Part shown: positions 13,716 to 25,009 of the stretch, in pieces
Numbering within the stretch: the first letter of the stretch is position 1
Layout of the letters: every line of letters starts with the position of its first letter
Assembly: GCA_017311315.1 (NCBI GenBank)
Contig: CM029664.1
Span: forward strand, 26,776,554 to 26,840,553
DNA: 64,000 bases
Reading direction: 5' to 3'
From: Dendrocalamus latiflorus
Lineage: Eukaryota; Streptophyta; Magnoliopsida; Poales; Poaceae
The notes under the pieces: generated by a model
What the model was told of the DNA's origin: nothing
Databases searched by the model: none
The model's input: only the letters and a program-made list of their open reading frames with translations
Made by a program: the position numbers and the translations under genes

Positions 13716-16700
13716 TCATTCTACTTGCTTATTTCCTTTAAAAACTAGCCCTTCATGATGATCAAAGCGTACATAACTAGTTTTGTCACGTTGTTCGACG
13801 TCGTCGACCCTTATGCCTTTTCCAAAAGGAGGTAACTCGTCAAATTGATTGTATTCTTCCTCGTCCACTACATTCTCTACTCCAACAATTCTCCTTTTTC
13901 CATGAAGAACTACATGGCGTTTCTTATTTGCCGGGTCGGTTACATAGAAAACTTGAACAACTTGGTTGGCGAGTACGAAGGTTCGTCTTTGTACCCGACA
14001 CGTTGGAGGTCCACGGTAGTGACACCGTACTTGTCAACCTTCACCTGTGGGAGATGCACCCAACGGCAGCGAAATAAGGGGATCTTGAAAAGCACGTAGT
14101 CGAGCTCTCAAATCTCTTCTATGAACCCATAGTATGAGTTTCTCGACCCATCAGTACTGAACGCATCTATGCGGACACTGCTGTTCTGGTTAGTGCTCTT
14201 TACATCCTGAGACCGCGTATAGAATGTGTACCCATTTATGTCATATCCTTGCCATGTCACAACTGTAAATGTTGGCCCTTTTGCCAACCATGTCAGCATC
14301 TCACTTGGCGAGCTTCTAGCGATTTGCTCCTTCAACCATTGGTTGAACCGACTGTTGTGTTGCCTCATGATCCAAACATCCGGCCACTCCGGATTATGTT
14401 GCCGAAGCACATCCTTGTGCTGGTCGACATAAGGCGCCACTTCAGTCATGTGTTGCAAGACCGTGAAATGGGCTTGAGTATACGTGTCAATATCTGCAGT
14501 GATTGCTTTCCTTCCGATAGTTCCAATACCCTTCAGCCTCCCTTCATGACGAGATTGAGGCACACCTATCGGTTGAGTCTGAGCCATATAATCGACACAA
14601 AACTCAATGACCTCTTCGCTTGCATAACCTTCGATGATGCTGCCCTCCGGCCGAGATCGATTCCGTACGTTGGACTTGAGAATTCCCATGAACCTCTCAA
14701 ATGGGTACATGCTACGTAGGAATACGGGCCCGCACATTTTTATCTCCCACACAACGTGAACAATGAGATGGACCATGATATCAAAAAACGAAGGAGGGAA
14801 ATACATTTCAAGATGACATAGAGTCATCACCACCTCATCCTGCAGAGCATCTAGTCCTTCGGGATCGATGACCTTCTGAGCAATTGTGTTAAAGAAATAA
14901 CATAGCCTCATGATTGTCTCTCGGACTTTGATCGGTAAAATATTTCTAATTACAATAGGAAGCATCTATGTCATCAGCACATAACAATCATGAGACTTCA
15001 TGCCATTTAACTTTAAATCTTGCATCGAAACAAGTTTCTTCACGTTGCCAGAGTAACCAGACAGAACTTTGACACCATGCAAGCACTGGCACAGTTCTGT
15101 TTTCTCAGCCTTGGACAGAGTGTAACACGCAGGGGGAAGATACGTTCGTCCATTATCAGTGCGTGTCGGTGCTAACTCAGGCCTGATGTCCATATCAGCT
15201 AAGTCAAGCCGTGCGTTGACGCCATCCTTTGTTTTATCATGAATATTCAGCAAGAGACCAATCAAGCTGTCGCATACATTCTTTTCTACGTGCATGACGT
15301 CGATGCAGTGTCGAACATCTAGGTACTCCCAATAAGGTAAGTCCCAAAATATTGATCTCTTCTTCCAGGTGTTCTTCTCATAAGCCCTCAATTTACGTCC
15401 CTTTCCGAGGACAACATCTAAATCCTTAACCATATCATAAACCTCGTGTCCCCTTAAATGCCTTGGAGCTGAACCGTCTTCCTTCTCTCTGTCAAATTGT
15501 TTCTTCATCTTGCGGTATGGGTGAGCCCTCCGATGGAACCGGCGGTGACGCATGTAGACGGTTTTGCGTGAGTGTCTCAGCCACACACTCTCGGTACCAT
15601 CTAAACAGTGAGTGCAAGCTTTGGCACCTTTTGTACTATGGCTCGATAGGTTACCAAGGGCAGAATAATCATTTATGGTGCAGAACAATAAGGAGCACAG
15701 AGTGAAGTTCTCTCGGTTGTATGCATCCCATACCTGTACCCTTTCGTTCCACGGTACTTTTAGATCTTCCACCAACGGTGCTAGGAACACATCGATATCA
15801 TTCCCAGGTTGTTTTGGCCCTTGGATAAGTATCGACAGCAAAATGTACTTTCGCTTCATACACAACCAAGGAGGAAGGTTATAGATGCAGAGAGTCACGG
15901 GCCATGTGCTATGTCGGCTGCTCATGCTACTGAAAGGATTCATTCCATCTGTACTCAGTCCAAACCTTATATTCCTTGGTTCTGCACCGAACTCTGCAAA
16001 ACTCCTATCGATGTTTCACCACTGCACGGAATCAGCAAGGTGTCTTAGCATTCCATCCTTCTTGCGCTCCTCCGAGTGCCAACGCAACAGTTTTGCCTCC
16101 TTTGGATTTGCAAAGAACCTTTTCAAACGGAGAATTATAGGAAAATACCATGCCACCTTAGCAGGAGGTCCTTTCGTCGCCTCTGTTCCCTCGCCATCAT
16201 TTAATTGATTGTTACGTTTGTATCGGGATGCGTTGCACACCGGACATACATGCATGTTTGCATACTCTTTACGGTAGAGGATATAGTCATTCGGACATGC
16301 ATGTATTCTTTCTACTTCCATTCTCAACGGACAAAGAACCTTCTTGGCTTTATACGTGGTTTTAGGCAACTCATTTCCCTCCGGAAGCATGTCCGCTAAA
16401 AGACCTAGCAGCGCCGTGAAACTCTTGTCGGACCAACTGTTGCTTGCCTTCAATTTCAAGAGTTCAAGCACGGCCGACAACCTCGTGTACTTGCAGCACA
16501 TGTACAAAGGTTTCTCCGAGTCCTCCATCAAGCCTCGGAATTTAACATACTCTCTCTCGTCATAGTTCTCTTCTACATCGCGAAGCATCTGATCCAGATT
16601 ATCATCGTGCAACCTATCCGAATCCGAACCACAATCGACATCAGCCGGCAGCATGTCATTCACTTCACCGGCGATGTCATCCGGCGGCATATCATTCACT

Positions 16701-16971
16701 TCACCGGCGATGTCATCCGACGGCATTTGATCATTCACTTCGCCATGACTGGTCCAACACGTATAACCCTTTTTGAAACCCCTCCGAATCAAGTGCGCTT
16801 CAATTTGCCATCGGTTCTTAAACATCTTTAAATTCTCGCAGTCAGTGCATGGACAGTACATATATTCCACCCCCTTATTCAACATATCCTCCTCGGCAGC
16901 TCTTGTAAAAACAGACACGCCATTAATGTCTCTTCACTCACACGGCTCGCGGCATACATCCAGCTTCGGTC
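13716..16971 (-). pseudogene. TNP2-type CACTA transposase, interrupted
   Basis: Transcribed right to left from an intron-like acceptor (TAG at 16974-16972). In order: an N-terminal transposase-associated zinc segment (CPCTDCENLK, about 16855), the tnp2 catalytic region with GLSTDGMNPF, STWPVTLCIYNLPPWLCMKR, CTHCLDG and HCIDVMHVEKNV, then the DUF4218-type block (MYPFERFMGILKS) and a DUF4216-type C-terminus ending near 13716. In this family the protein cuts and joins element ends. Breaks: a probable one-base deletion near 16931, in-frame TGA at 16016-16018, TAG at 14966-14968, TGA at 14108-14110, and a one-base deletion near 13980. Between those sites the frame and conserved blocks are well preserved, so decay is fairly recent. 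It cannot encode a full enzyme as it stands. Confidence 0.9.
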
Positions 16972-17392
16972 CTACGTTACGTACATATATAACAACTTAG
17001 TATTAAAATTAAATTAACTAATTATTACTACATATATACCGGCCACATGTATTATAATGAGGCTTAATTTGCTAGCTCAATTCATATTATAAACACAACA
17101 GCTATTATATAACCAACAATTTTGCAAACCATCTTCAATTAATAACACTCACCAATTACTTAGACCTAAATTGTAATGCATGCAAAGAAAAAATAAAATT
17201 CATTACTAACCATATCTAGAGCAACCAGGAAAGTATAAATCTTCAAAGCTCAATATCTGCCTCCTCCCACCAAATTAAGTGGCCTGAAATCGCCAAGCTT
17301 GCCTCCTCGGCGAAAGAGTAAAGCATTAGCTAGATCTGGATCGAAATGAAGTCAGATGCGGTCTGAGCAGCGCAATAAATGCCCACTGCCAT

Positions 17393-17705
17393 TATCACAG
17401 ACGGGTTTTAATAAAAAAACCGTCTATGAATTATCCCATATGGTTTTTTATTAAAAACCGTCTGTGATAACCAGCTTATCACAGACGGTTTTTAATTAAA
17501 ACCGTCTGGGATAATCTGGGATCATCACAGACGGTTTTTAATACAGACCGTCTGTGATACTAAATTATCACAGACGGTTCATAGTTAAGAACCGTCTGTG
17601 ATACGCGTTTTCCCCGACACCGCCAACACAGACGGTGTCCAAATTAAAACCGTCTGTGGTAGTGTTGGTCACAGACGGTTTTGTCAAACCGTCTGTGATT
17701 GGCCG
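17393..17705. repeat. Right subterminal repeat array of the CACTA element
   Basis: At least five hairpins of TCACAGACGGTTTTTA / TAAAACCGTCTGTGA type in tandem, mirroring the left array. Some copies are degraded (CTGGGAT for CTGTGAT). Confidence 0.85.
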
Positions 17706-17732
17706 TCTACTATTAGGCTTTCTGTAGTAGTG

Positions 17733-19076
17733 TAAGCATGTTAATAAAAGAATGGAAACTCTGAGATAATGAGATACGGAATAAAAAAACTAAAAACTTA
17801 AGTGAAAGTCAATAAAACAAAACCTAAAATTAAAGTAAGAATTTAAAATAAAGAGATTGTGATCAGTAAAAATTATTTGAAAAGCGAAATCAAAACTTAA
17901 AAAATACAAATTATATACCAACCTTAAATCAATCTTAACTTCAAACTAGAATTCAAATTTTAACTCAAGTCAAAAACCTGAAACTAAATTCACAGTAAAA
18001 TAGGAAATTTCCAAATTATTCCAGGCCCATTTGTTCTTTCTTCCCTTTGGCCCATTCCCTACCCCCCCCCCCATCTTTTCTTTCTTCCCTACCCTGTTTC
18101 TGGCCATGCTTCGCGCCAACCGACCGTCTGTTGCATGCACTCATGCGCTGCACCGAGCACCACTCGTGCCCTAGCTTGGCCTCATGCCGCGTCCTTGCAT
18201 GCCGTACTCCCCGCCTGTGAACCGCACCTAGTGCGGTCTCTCCCCACACCTGTCTGTGCACACCCATCTAGCCCGGTGCCTGTGCATGACAACATTTGCT
18301 GCAATGTTTGACCATCTGAGCACCCGACAAGCTTCACTGTGATTGTTAGCTGTAGTTCCTTGCTCCGCAATTCTCGGCCATCACTTCACCATCACCATGA
18401 TGCCCATGCCCTACCATGACTTCTTCAACGCCCAAGCCATGACCGAGGGTAGCGTCAAAGCCACATCGAGCACACGCCGTGTCCTGTGCCTTGGTCACCG
18501 GCAACAGTGCCGCCATAGCAACCCTCCAGCTATAAATAGCCTCCCCAGCTCTCGTCATTCTCCTCCGAGCTTCCTCATCTCCCCTGCACCCCCTTCCCTC
18601 TCCCTCTATAGCCAAGCTCACCATTGTGCCTGTGCCCATCACCACGTCTCTTCGCCATTCTGGCCATCCTGTTGATGCTCTTGCAATGCTGACCATGTCA
18701 TATCATATTCCTAAGCCCCCTCTCCTCTTCCCTCCAGCCAATCAGATTTCGTGCACTGAAGCTCACCGCCCACTGCTTCTTAACCATTTCTAGCCAAAAC
18801 CATCGCTGCCACTACCACTTCACGTTTGGTGCCTCTTGGTTGGACTCCTCGCTCCTGGATCATCTTCTCACCACCCCCTAACTTTACCAACTGCCACTCA
18901 GGTCTCTCCCCACTTGAGCTCACCGCCATTGATGGCCACCTACCGCTGTCCCTATCCCCATCGACAGCTCGCCTCAGCCACTCCTTGCCGTCGCCGACCA
19001 CCCCAGTATGTTCCTTCTGACTCCCTTGTGCCCATGCTTGCCTCACCTGAAACAAAACTAAAAATTCAAAAAAAAA
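17733..19076. mobile_element. Older LTR-retrotransposon remnant (left part)
   Basis: An AT-rich section with AATTCAAATTTTAA-type phrases, then a GC-rich section with a TATA box (CTATAAATAG at 18530-18539) and C-rich leader-like sequence. This resembles the promoter part of a grass LTR. It is cut at 19076 by the chromovirus complex and may continue beyond 29136. No protein domain seen. Confidence 0.45.
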
Positions 19077-19687
19077 CAGTTGAAAGAGTGGCCTTGGTGA
19101 GGCAGAATTTGTTGGCCGCCCAGAGCAGGCAGAAGAGTTATGCTGATGTGAGAAGGAGGGATCTGGAATTTGAAGTGGGAGATCAGGTGCTCTTGAGAGT
19201 ATCTCCTACCAAGGGTGTGGTGAGGTTCGGTACCAAAGGGAAGCTTAGCCCGAGGTACGTCGGCCCCTTCACAATTTTGGCGCGGGTTGGGAAGTTGGCA
19301 TACCGCTTGGATCTTCCAGAATCTATGCGCGGAGTGCATAACGTGTTCCATGTGTCTATGTTGAGGAAGTACCTGCGAGATCCGGAGCATCAAATTTCAC
19401 TAGAACCATTAATACTTGAACAAGATCTGTCCTTCGAGTCTAAGCCAGTGCGAATTCTGGAAAGATCTGATAAGGTATTGAGGAATAAAACCTTAAAATA
19501 TGTCAAGGTGCTCTGGTCGCAGCAGACCGAGAGGGAGGCTACATGGGAATTGGAATCTCGCATGCGTGAACAATATCCAGAGTTATTCACATCAGGTGCG
19601 TGTCTTATGATTAAGTTTAATTGTAATTAATCCTTAGTGAGTGTTCGGTGAGAATTCGGGGTCGAATTCTGTTTAAGGGGGGTAGAA
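19077..19687 (+). mobile_element. Duplicated chromovirus pol tail (truncated tandem partner)
   Basis: This segment is nearly identical to 26309-26918, the C-terminal integrase/chromodomain part and polypurine tract of the full element. It is joined directly to the upstream side of that element's 5' LTR. The break at 19076/19077 lies in an A-run with AAACAGTTG shared by both sides, suggesting microhomology joining. It is the remains of a second copy sharing the middle LTR. Confidence 0.9.
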
Positions 19688-21912
19688 TGTAATATCCCGG
19701 AAGAGATTCGACAAATAATCGATTAATCGGAGAAAAAGGATCTTAAAGAGGAGAATAAAATAGTGTTTTCAGGGGGATTTTCTGAATTTTTCAGACAACC
19801 TGGGCCTGGGCCAAGGCCCAGGAGGGAAACCAGCCAAGAGGGGGGGAGGCGCCCACCCCCTCTAACCCAAGCCGCCTCTTTTTCCCCCGCTCTCCCCCCT
19901 TGTACGCCCCCTCTCCCCCCTTGTGCGCCCTCCCCTCTGCCTTGCGCCATCCAGCAGCGCCTCCTCCTCCCCTCTCCTCCATTGCCGGTGATCAAGACCA
20001 CCAATGGATGCCGAATGATCGGGGGAAAGGAATAATTCGCAGCTAGGCGATTGGACTCGGAGGAAGGGAAGAAGGGGCAAAGAGGAAAAGATTCGTGGGG
20101 TGTTCGTGGTATTCTTCAGCGTTCGTCAAGGGTAATCCATGTTCTTCCCCTAGTAGATGTAAATTCTAATTGCGTTATCAATGTCGGTATTCTGGACTTC
20201 TAGATCAGATCGGGTTAGTCGGCTGTTTTAGGGAAGATTCGTGGGGATTTAGGTCTGGACTTTGCCTAGAGAGTTGTAGAGGATGTCATTATCTTTCCAT
20301 GAAGTGCTAGAAATCGTTATTCGGAACTCTGTAGCAGAAGTTATGATTTTATTAGCGGGACTGTTCTGCGGATCGGTGGGTTTTCCGTCAGGTTTTGGGA
20401 GATCGAGTTTTGCGATTCGATATTGGGAGAATCAGGGAACCCCCGTATAATTAAAGTTGTAGGTAATTGTCTTAGCTTTCCAGAAAGTCCAAGAACTCGT
20501 GATTCGGACACTCGTACAGGAAGTTATGGTGTTTTTAGTGCTCTGTCCAGAGAGCCTGACGAGAATTGGATGTTTTAAGAAAACAGGTTGGTGCGGGTAG
20601 ATTATGACCGAATCAGGAAGACTCAACAACTAGGTTTAGTTAGATAATTTAATTATCTTTCCAGAAAGTCTTAGAACGTCCTATTCGGACTTCTGTACCA
20701 ATAGATATGAATTTTTTAAGTTGACTGTCCGTAGTGGGGGACAGGATGACCGGAAGGATTTGGGGTTTTGAATCAAACTAGCATGTTGGGTTAGTTTGGG
20801 GGAGTTTTTATTTAATCTAAAGACTTGCCACTGTTGTCTTAGCAATCATTATAATTATTATTCAGGAGGAGGACGGATTCCAGGGGCCGCGCCTTCTGAT
20901 CATTCTCCGTTTTCTCGGGGTTAAGGCAAGTATAATGATGGTTTAAATTTTGTAGTATGGATTGTTGCTGTTTGTTGGTGTGTAGATGTTTGATCCATGT
21001 TATGAGAATTTGTGGACTTGATGATGTTAGTGATATGTTGATATTGTTTATGCTCGATTGCAAGTGAAAGAGTTCATGAGAATTTCTGATGCATAGATGT
21101 TGTGAATGCACGTTTATTTGTTAAGACATTCACATTTGTGCATCATGCTGATTTATTGAAGTCTTGGTCACGAGATGACCAAGCGTCGAGGTCCCCGTCA
21201 TGTTGATGATGTGACGGGCTAAAGGTCCCCATACTTGAGCAGTATGGGCAATTGGTCTCTGTACCAGAGGGTACAGGCATGGGTGTGCATTGACGGATGC
21301 ACACTCCGCATTACCGGTAAAATGCGAAAGAGAAGTGATAAAGGAATTTTTGATCATATTGCATAGCATGTTTATTCATATGATTGATGGATGAATTTGT
21401 GAAGTGACGTTCCCTTTTATTCTTGCTGCCACTTATTATATTTGCTGAGTCTTTGAACTCACTCTTGTTGTTGTGGTTGTTGTTTGTTTTAGGTACCTAC
21501 ATGAGATCGGCATGCATGGGAATAAAGAAGGATTAGTTTTGTTGCACATGCACGGTCTATTCACCATGGATGGAAGAAAGAACATTTAACATTATTTGCT
21601 GAATAATTTAAATGGTAGTGATTAATGTCAATCGGGTTCAAAGTGTAATAAAAGAACAGAAATCTTTGCATTGGTTCCGTTCCTTACCTTAGTAGTATTG
21701 TTATGAGAGCGATGGTGAACATAATCCAGTTTTGCTTCTAAATGGTTATATTGCTTACTGTTATTCATATCATTTGATTATGCTTGTTGGAACCTCTGAT
21801 TTAGACAATAAACAAAGGAGGTTCTGCCGAAATTTTGTAAGACGTGTTTAGTTTATCTTTGCTGTTATTAGTTTGGTAGCATTCCATGTCATAGATTGGC
21901 TGGGGTGTTACA
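19688..21912 (+). repeat. 5' LTR of the chromovirus
   Basis: 2225 bp, TG...CA ends. It contains three diverged ~182-bp repeats around 20270-20710, each with the antisense module AGCTTTCC/ATCTTTCC ... AAGTTATG. A C-rich section at 19855-19985 has an indel relative to the 3' LTR. Confidence 0.92.
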
Positions 21913-21914
21913 GT

Positions 21915-21926
21915 TGGTATCAGAGC
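21915..21926 (+). other. Primer-binding site, initiator tRNA-Met type
   Basis: TGGTATCAGAGC begins two bases after the LTR end and matches the 3' end of plant initiator tRNA-Met. Confidence 0.9.
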
Positions 21927-22077
21927 GGGCTGTAGGTCCGTGGTTAATGAAATCTTAAACTTGACACACTAAGCACAGTAGGTGGGAGTGGGATTTGCAT
22001 TGCATCTAAATTGCCGTCGATTATCATTGATGATTTTGTACTTAATGTGTGACTCTGTGTTTGTTTGTATTATAGTG

Positions 22078-23517
22078 ATGGCAAGGGGTAGAGGCCGTGG
22101 TCGTGGTCGTGGTCGGCAAGGTGCCGGACGAGGCCAGGCTGTGCCCCCGCCTGAAGTTCAGAACTCTGTAGCTGGGGAGGCTAGTTCTGTGGGGTCAGAG
22201 GAAGAGGTTGCTTCAGCGATTCAGGGGAACCAAACTCCACCAGCTGCACCTATTGCCGCACCCGTGGCGGTACCTGCGCCAGTACCGGCGATGGGTGTCA
22301 TGGGACTGCATCAGTGGAATGCTTTGAGGTTGGACACCTTTGACGGGTTGGGCACGCCAGTGGATGCTGCTAACTGGCTGCGGCACATCGAGAGGCATTT
22401 GGGAGTGTTGGGTTTGACTTCGGAGCAGAGGGTTCAGTATGTGGCTTTTCAGTTGAAGGGGCAAGCAGATATCTGGTGGGAAGGAGTCCTGTCAGCCAGA
22501 ACCGCTGCCCAAGGACCAGCGACTTGGGAACAATTTGTGGAGCAGTTCAGGAGAAGGTTTTACCCTGCATCATTTGTGGAAAGGATGGAGGTATCATTGA
22601 ACAGCTATAAGCAGGGTAAGATGACCGTGTCAGAGTATGAAGCGGGTTTTAATAATTTAATCCGCTTTGTACCATTTGTGGCTACTAATGATGTGGAGAA
22701 AGCCAAGAGGTTTCGCAGAGGGCTCAGGTAGGAGTTTCGCCAAGTGTTGGGAGCTTTGGAGCTTCGTGACTTTGGCTCTTTGGGGGAGCAAGCATGGAGC
22801 ATGGAGCTAGAGATGCAGCTTGGGGAGGGTACAGGTGGTAATGTGACTTCTGAGGGTACGGAGAGCAGTCAGAAGAAGAGTTATGGCGGTAGTGGATCAG
22901 CGCTGAAGCCAGTTCCCAAGAAGTTTAAAGGCCCACAAAATTCATTCAAGTCCAAGTTCACCAAGCCCCAGGCATCATCTACCTTTCGATCTTCAGCAAA
23001 TGCTCCTATGATGCGTCCGGCCCCAGGACAGGGAATGAAATGTTTCAAATGTGGAGACGGCCATCGTGCTTCGGAGTGTTCTTGGGCTGGAGCTTGTCGC
23101 CATTGTGGTCAGGAGGGCCACAAGGCATTGGTTTGTAAGCGGAATCCCGCCAGCATCATTAAATGGGAACCAGTTCAAGCATCATCTTCAGCGCCAGCGG
23201 CTTCTTCTCGAGGGTCGGTGCAGATGCTAGCAGCCGCTCCTCCTCAGCCTTGGGTGCCGCCTCAGCCTCACTACCCTTCTCCTGGAGGGATGCCACCAGG
23301 GTACTTTTGGCCGCCTTCCCCCGCGGCATTGTTTCCATCTGTGGCGCCTTCAGCACCCCCTGCAGCGGCGGCACCGCCACACCCAGGTGTTGGGGCACCA
23401 GCCGCCCCAGCCTCAGTCTCCTATGCCATGCCGACTGCTGAGTCGGTGGGTCGTCCCGATGTGGTGACAGGTACGCTTTTGGTGGACTCAGTGGAGGCTT
23501 TTGTTTTGTTTGACTCT
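22078..23517 (+). pseudogene. Chromovirus gag, interrupted
   Basis: The start ATG at 22078 follows an Arg/Gly-rich opening (MARGRGRGRGRG). A capsid-like region with LDTFDGLG, WLRHIERHL, WWEGV, FRRRFYP and EAGFNNLIRF follows, then a basic segment and a double CCHC zinc knuckle (CFKCGDGHRASEC and CRHCGQEGHKALVC, about 23041-23133). This nucleocapsid packages the element RNA. An in-frame TAG at 22729-22731 splits it. The Ala/Pro-rich linker runs into the protease. The reading frame is otherwise intact. Confidence 0.85.
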
Positions 23518-25009
23518 GGGGGCTACTTTTTCCTTTGCATCTTTAGAGTTTGCTAGCCGGGCAAATTTGAGTATGCAGCAAATAACTCAGTCTGTTCTAG
23601 TTAATTCGCCTGGGGGAATTCTTTCCAGTTCCACAGTCTGTCCGGGATGTGTGCTTACTATAGATGGGGAGGTTTTTGTTGCTAATCTGATGGTTATGAG
23701 GATGGAGCCGTTTGATGTTATTTTGGGAATGGATTGGTTACATAGTTACCGTGCTGTCATATCATGTTTTTGGAAGACAGTAACTCTGCAAGCGCCGTCG
23801 GGTCAGGAGATAGTTTTCCAGGGCAGTGCTCCCTCTTTTTCACCTAGTTTGCTGGCTAGTCTGTATCCTGGCAGTAGAGCAGTAAAGAGTGGATTTCTTT
23901 TATCCCTAGTGGAAAAGCCAAATTCCTCTTTGATTGTAGAAAGTATTCTGGTGGTCCGAGAATTCTTGGATGTATTTCCAGCAGAGTTGCCAGGGATGCC
24001 ACCTCCGCGTCCAGTGGAGTTTAGGATTGATTTAGTGCCAGGGGCACGACCAGTTTCTATGACCCCGTACCGGTTGGCTCGACCTTTTCAGGAAGAACTA
24101 AAGAAGCAGTTAGACGATTTGAGAGCGAAGGACCTTATTCGACCGAGCGTGTCGCCGTGGGGGGCACCGGTGCTATTTACCAAGAAGAAAGATGGAAGTT
24201 GGCGCATGTGCATTGATTATCGTGCTCTCAACCAGTTGACCATCAAGAATAAGTACCCTTTACCCCGCATTGAAGATTTATTTGATCATTTGAGAGGAGC
24301 TAAGGTATTCTCCAAGATTGATCTCCAGTCGGGATACAACCAGATCCCTGTCCGAGAGGAGGATATTGAGAAAACGGCATTCTCCACGAGGTATGGGCAC
24401 TTTGAATTTAAAGTTATGTCTTTTGGACTAACGAATGCCCCTGCTGCTTTCATGGAGACAATGAACAGGATGTTGCACGAGTATCTGGACGACTTTGTAG
24501 TTGTCTTCATTGATGATATCTTGATTTACTCAAAGACTGAAGCAGAACATGAACGGCATTTAAGGCTTGTATTGGATACATTAAGGGAGCATAAGTTCTT
24601 TGCTAAGTTAAAGAAATGGGAGTTCTGGGTGTCACAGGTGGGGTTCTTGGGGCATATCATCAGTGATAAGGGAATATCAGTTGATCCAAGTAAGGTTTCT
24701 ACAGTGGTGGAGTGGGGAAGGCCGACCAATGTCAAGGAGGTGAGGAGTTTCCTCGGGATGGCAGGCTATTACCGGAGATTTGTGCAAGACTTCTCCATCA
24801 TTGCCAAGCCTTTATCAAGGCTCACACAGAAGGATGTGAGGTTCTTGTGGGATGATGATTGTGAGCGCAGTTTTCAGATTTTGAAGGAAAAGCTGGTGAT
24901 CGCTCCTGTTCTCACTGTTCCGGAACCAGGGAAACGTTTCACGGTTTTCTCCGATGCCTCACGAGTTGGACTGGGATGTGTTCTCATGCAGGATGGTAAG
25001 GTTATATAG
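23485..25009 (+). pseudogene. Chromovirus protease and reverse transcriptase
   Basis: The aspartic protease begins with the DSG active-site motif near 23510. A one-base insertion in a G-run there (about 23516-23521) shifts the frame within the active site. Downstream lies the reverse transcriptase: CIDYRALN, LPRIEDL, FSKIDLQSGY, FGLTNAP, VFIDDIL (catalytic Asp pair, about 24511-24520), FLGH and the connection domain, then the start of RNase H (FSDASRVGLG). The frame ends at 25009 because of a two-base TA duplication at about 25003-25006. Confidence 0.9.

Larger units (their letters stand above)
8324..17732 (-). mobile_element. CACTA (En/Spm) DNA transposon, 9.4 kb, decayed autonomous type
   Basis: The left end begins CACTACTACAGAAAA and the right end is its reverse complement (CTTTCTGTAGTAGTG). 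A perfect 3-bp target duplication TAA flanks it (8321-8323 and 17733-17735), as expected for CACTA elements. Both ends carry arrays of subterminal palindromes built on TCACAGACGGTT/AACCGTCTGTGA. Internal genes are a TNP2-type transposase (13716-16971) and an ORF2 with a Ulp1-like protease (about 9050-11822), both on the minus strand and both interrupted. The interior also holds several tandem repeat arrays. The element is oriented like the Ghd7 homologue and ends 554 bp from its ATG. Confidence 0.95.

Noticed and set aside
18346..19055. Several 60-116 codon frames in GC-rich DNA
   Set aside because: They overlap on both strands, share no motif with known proteins, and lie in an LTR-like leader region.
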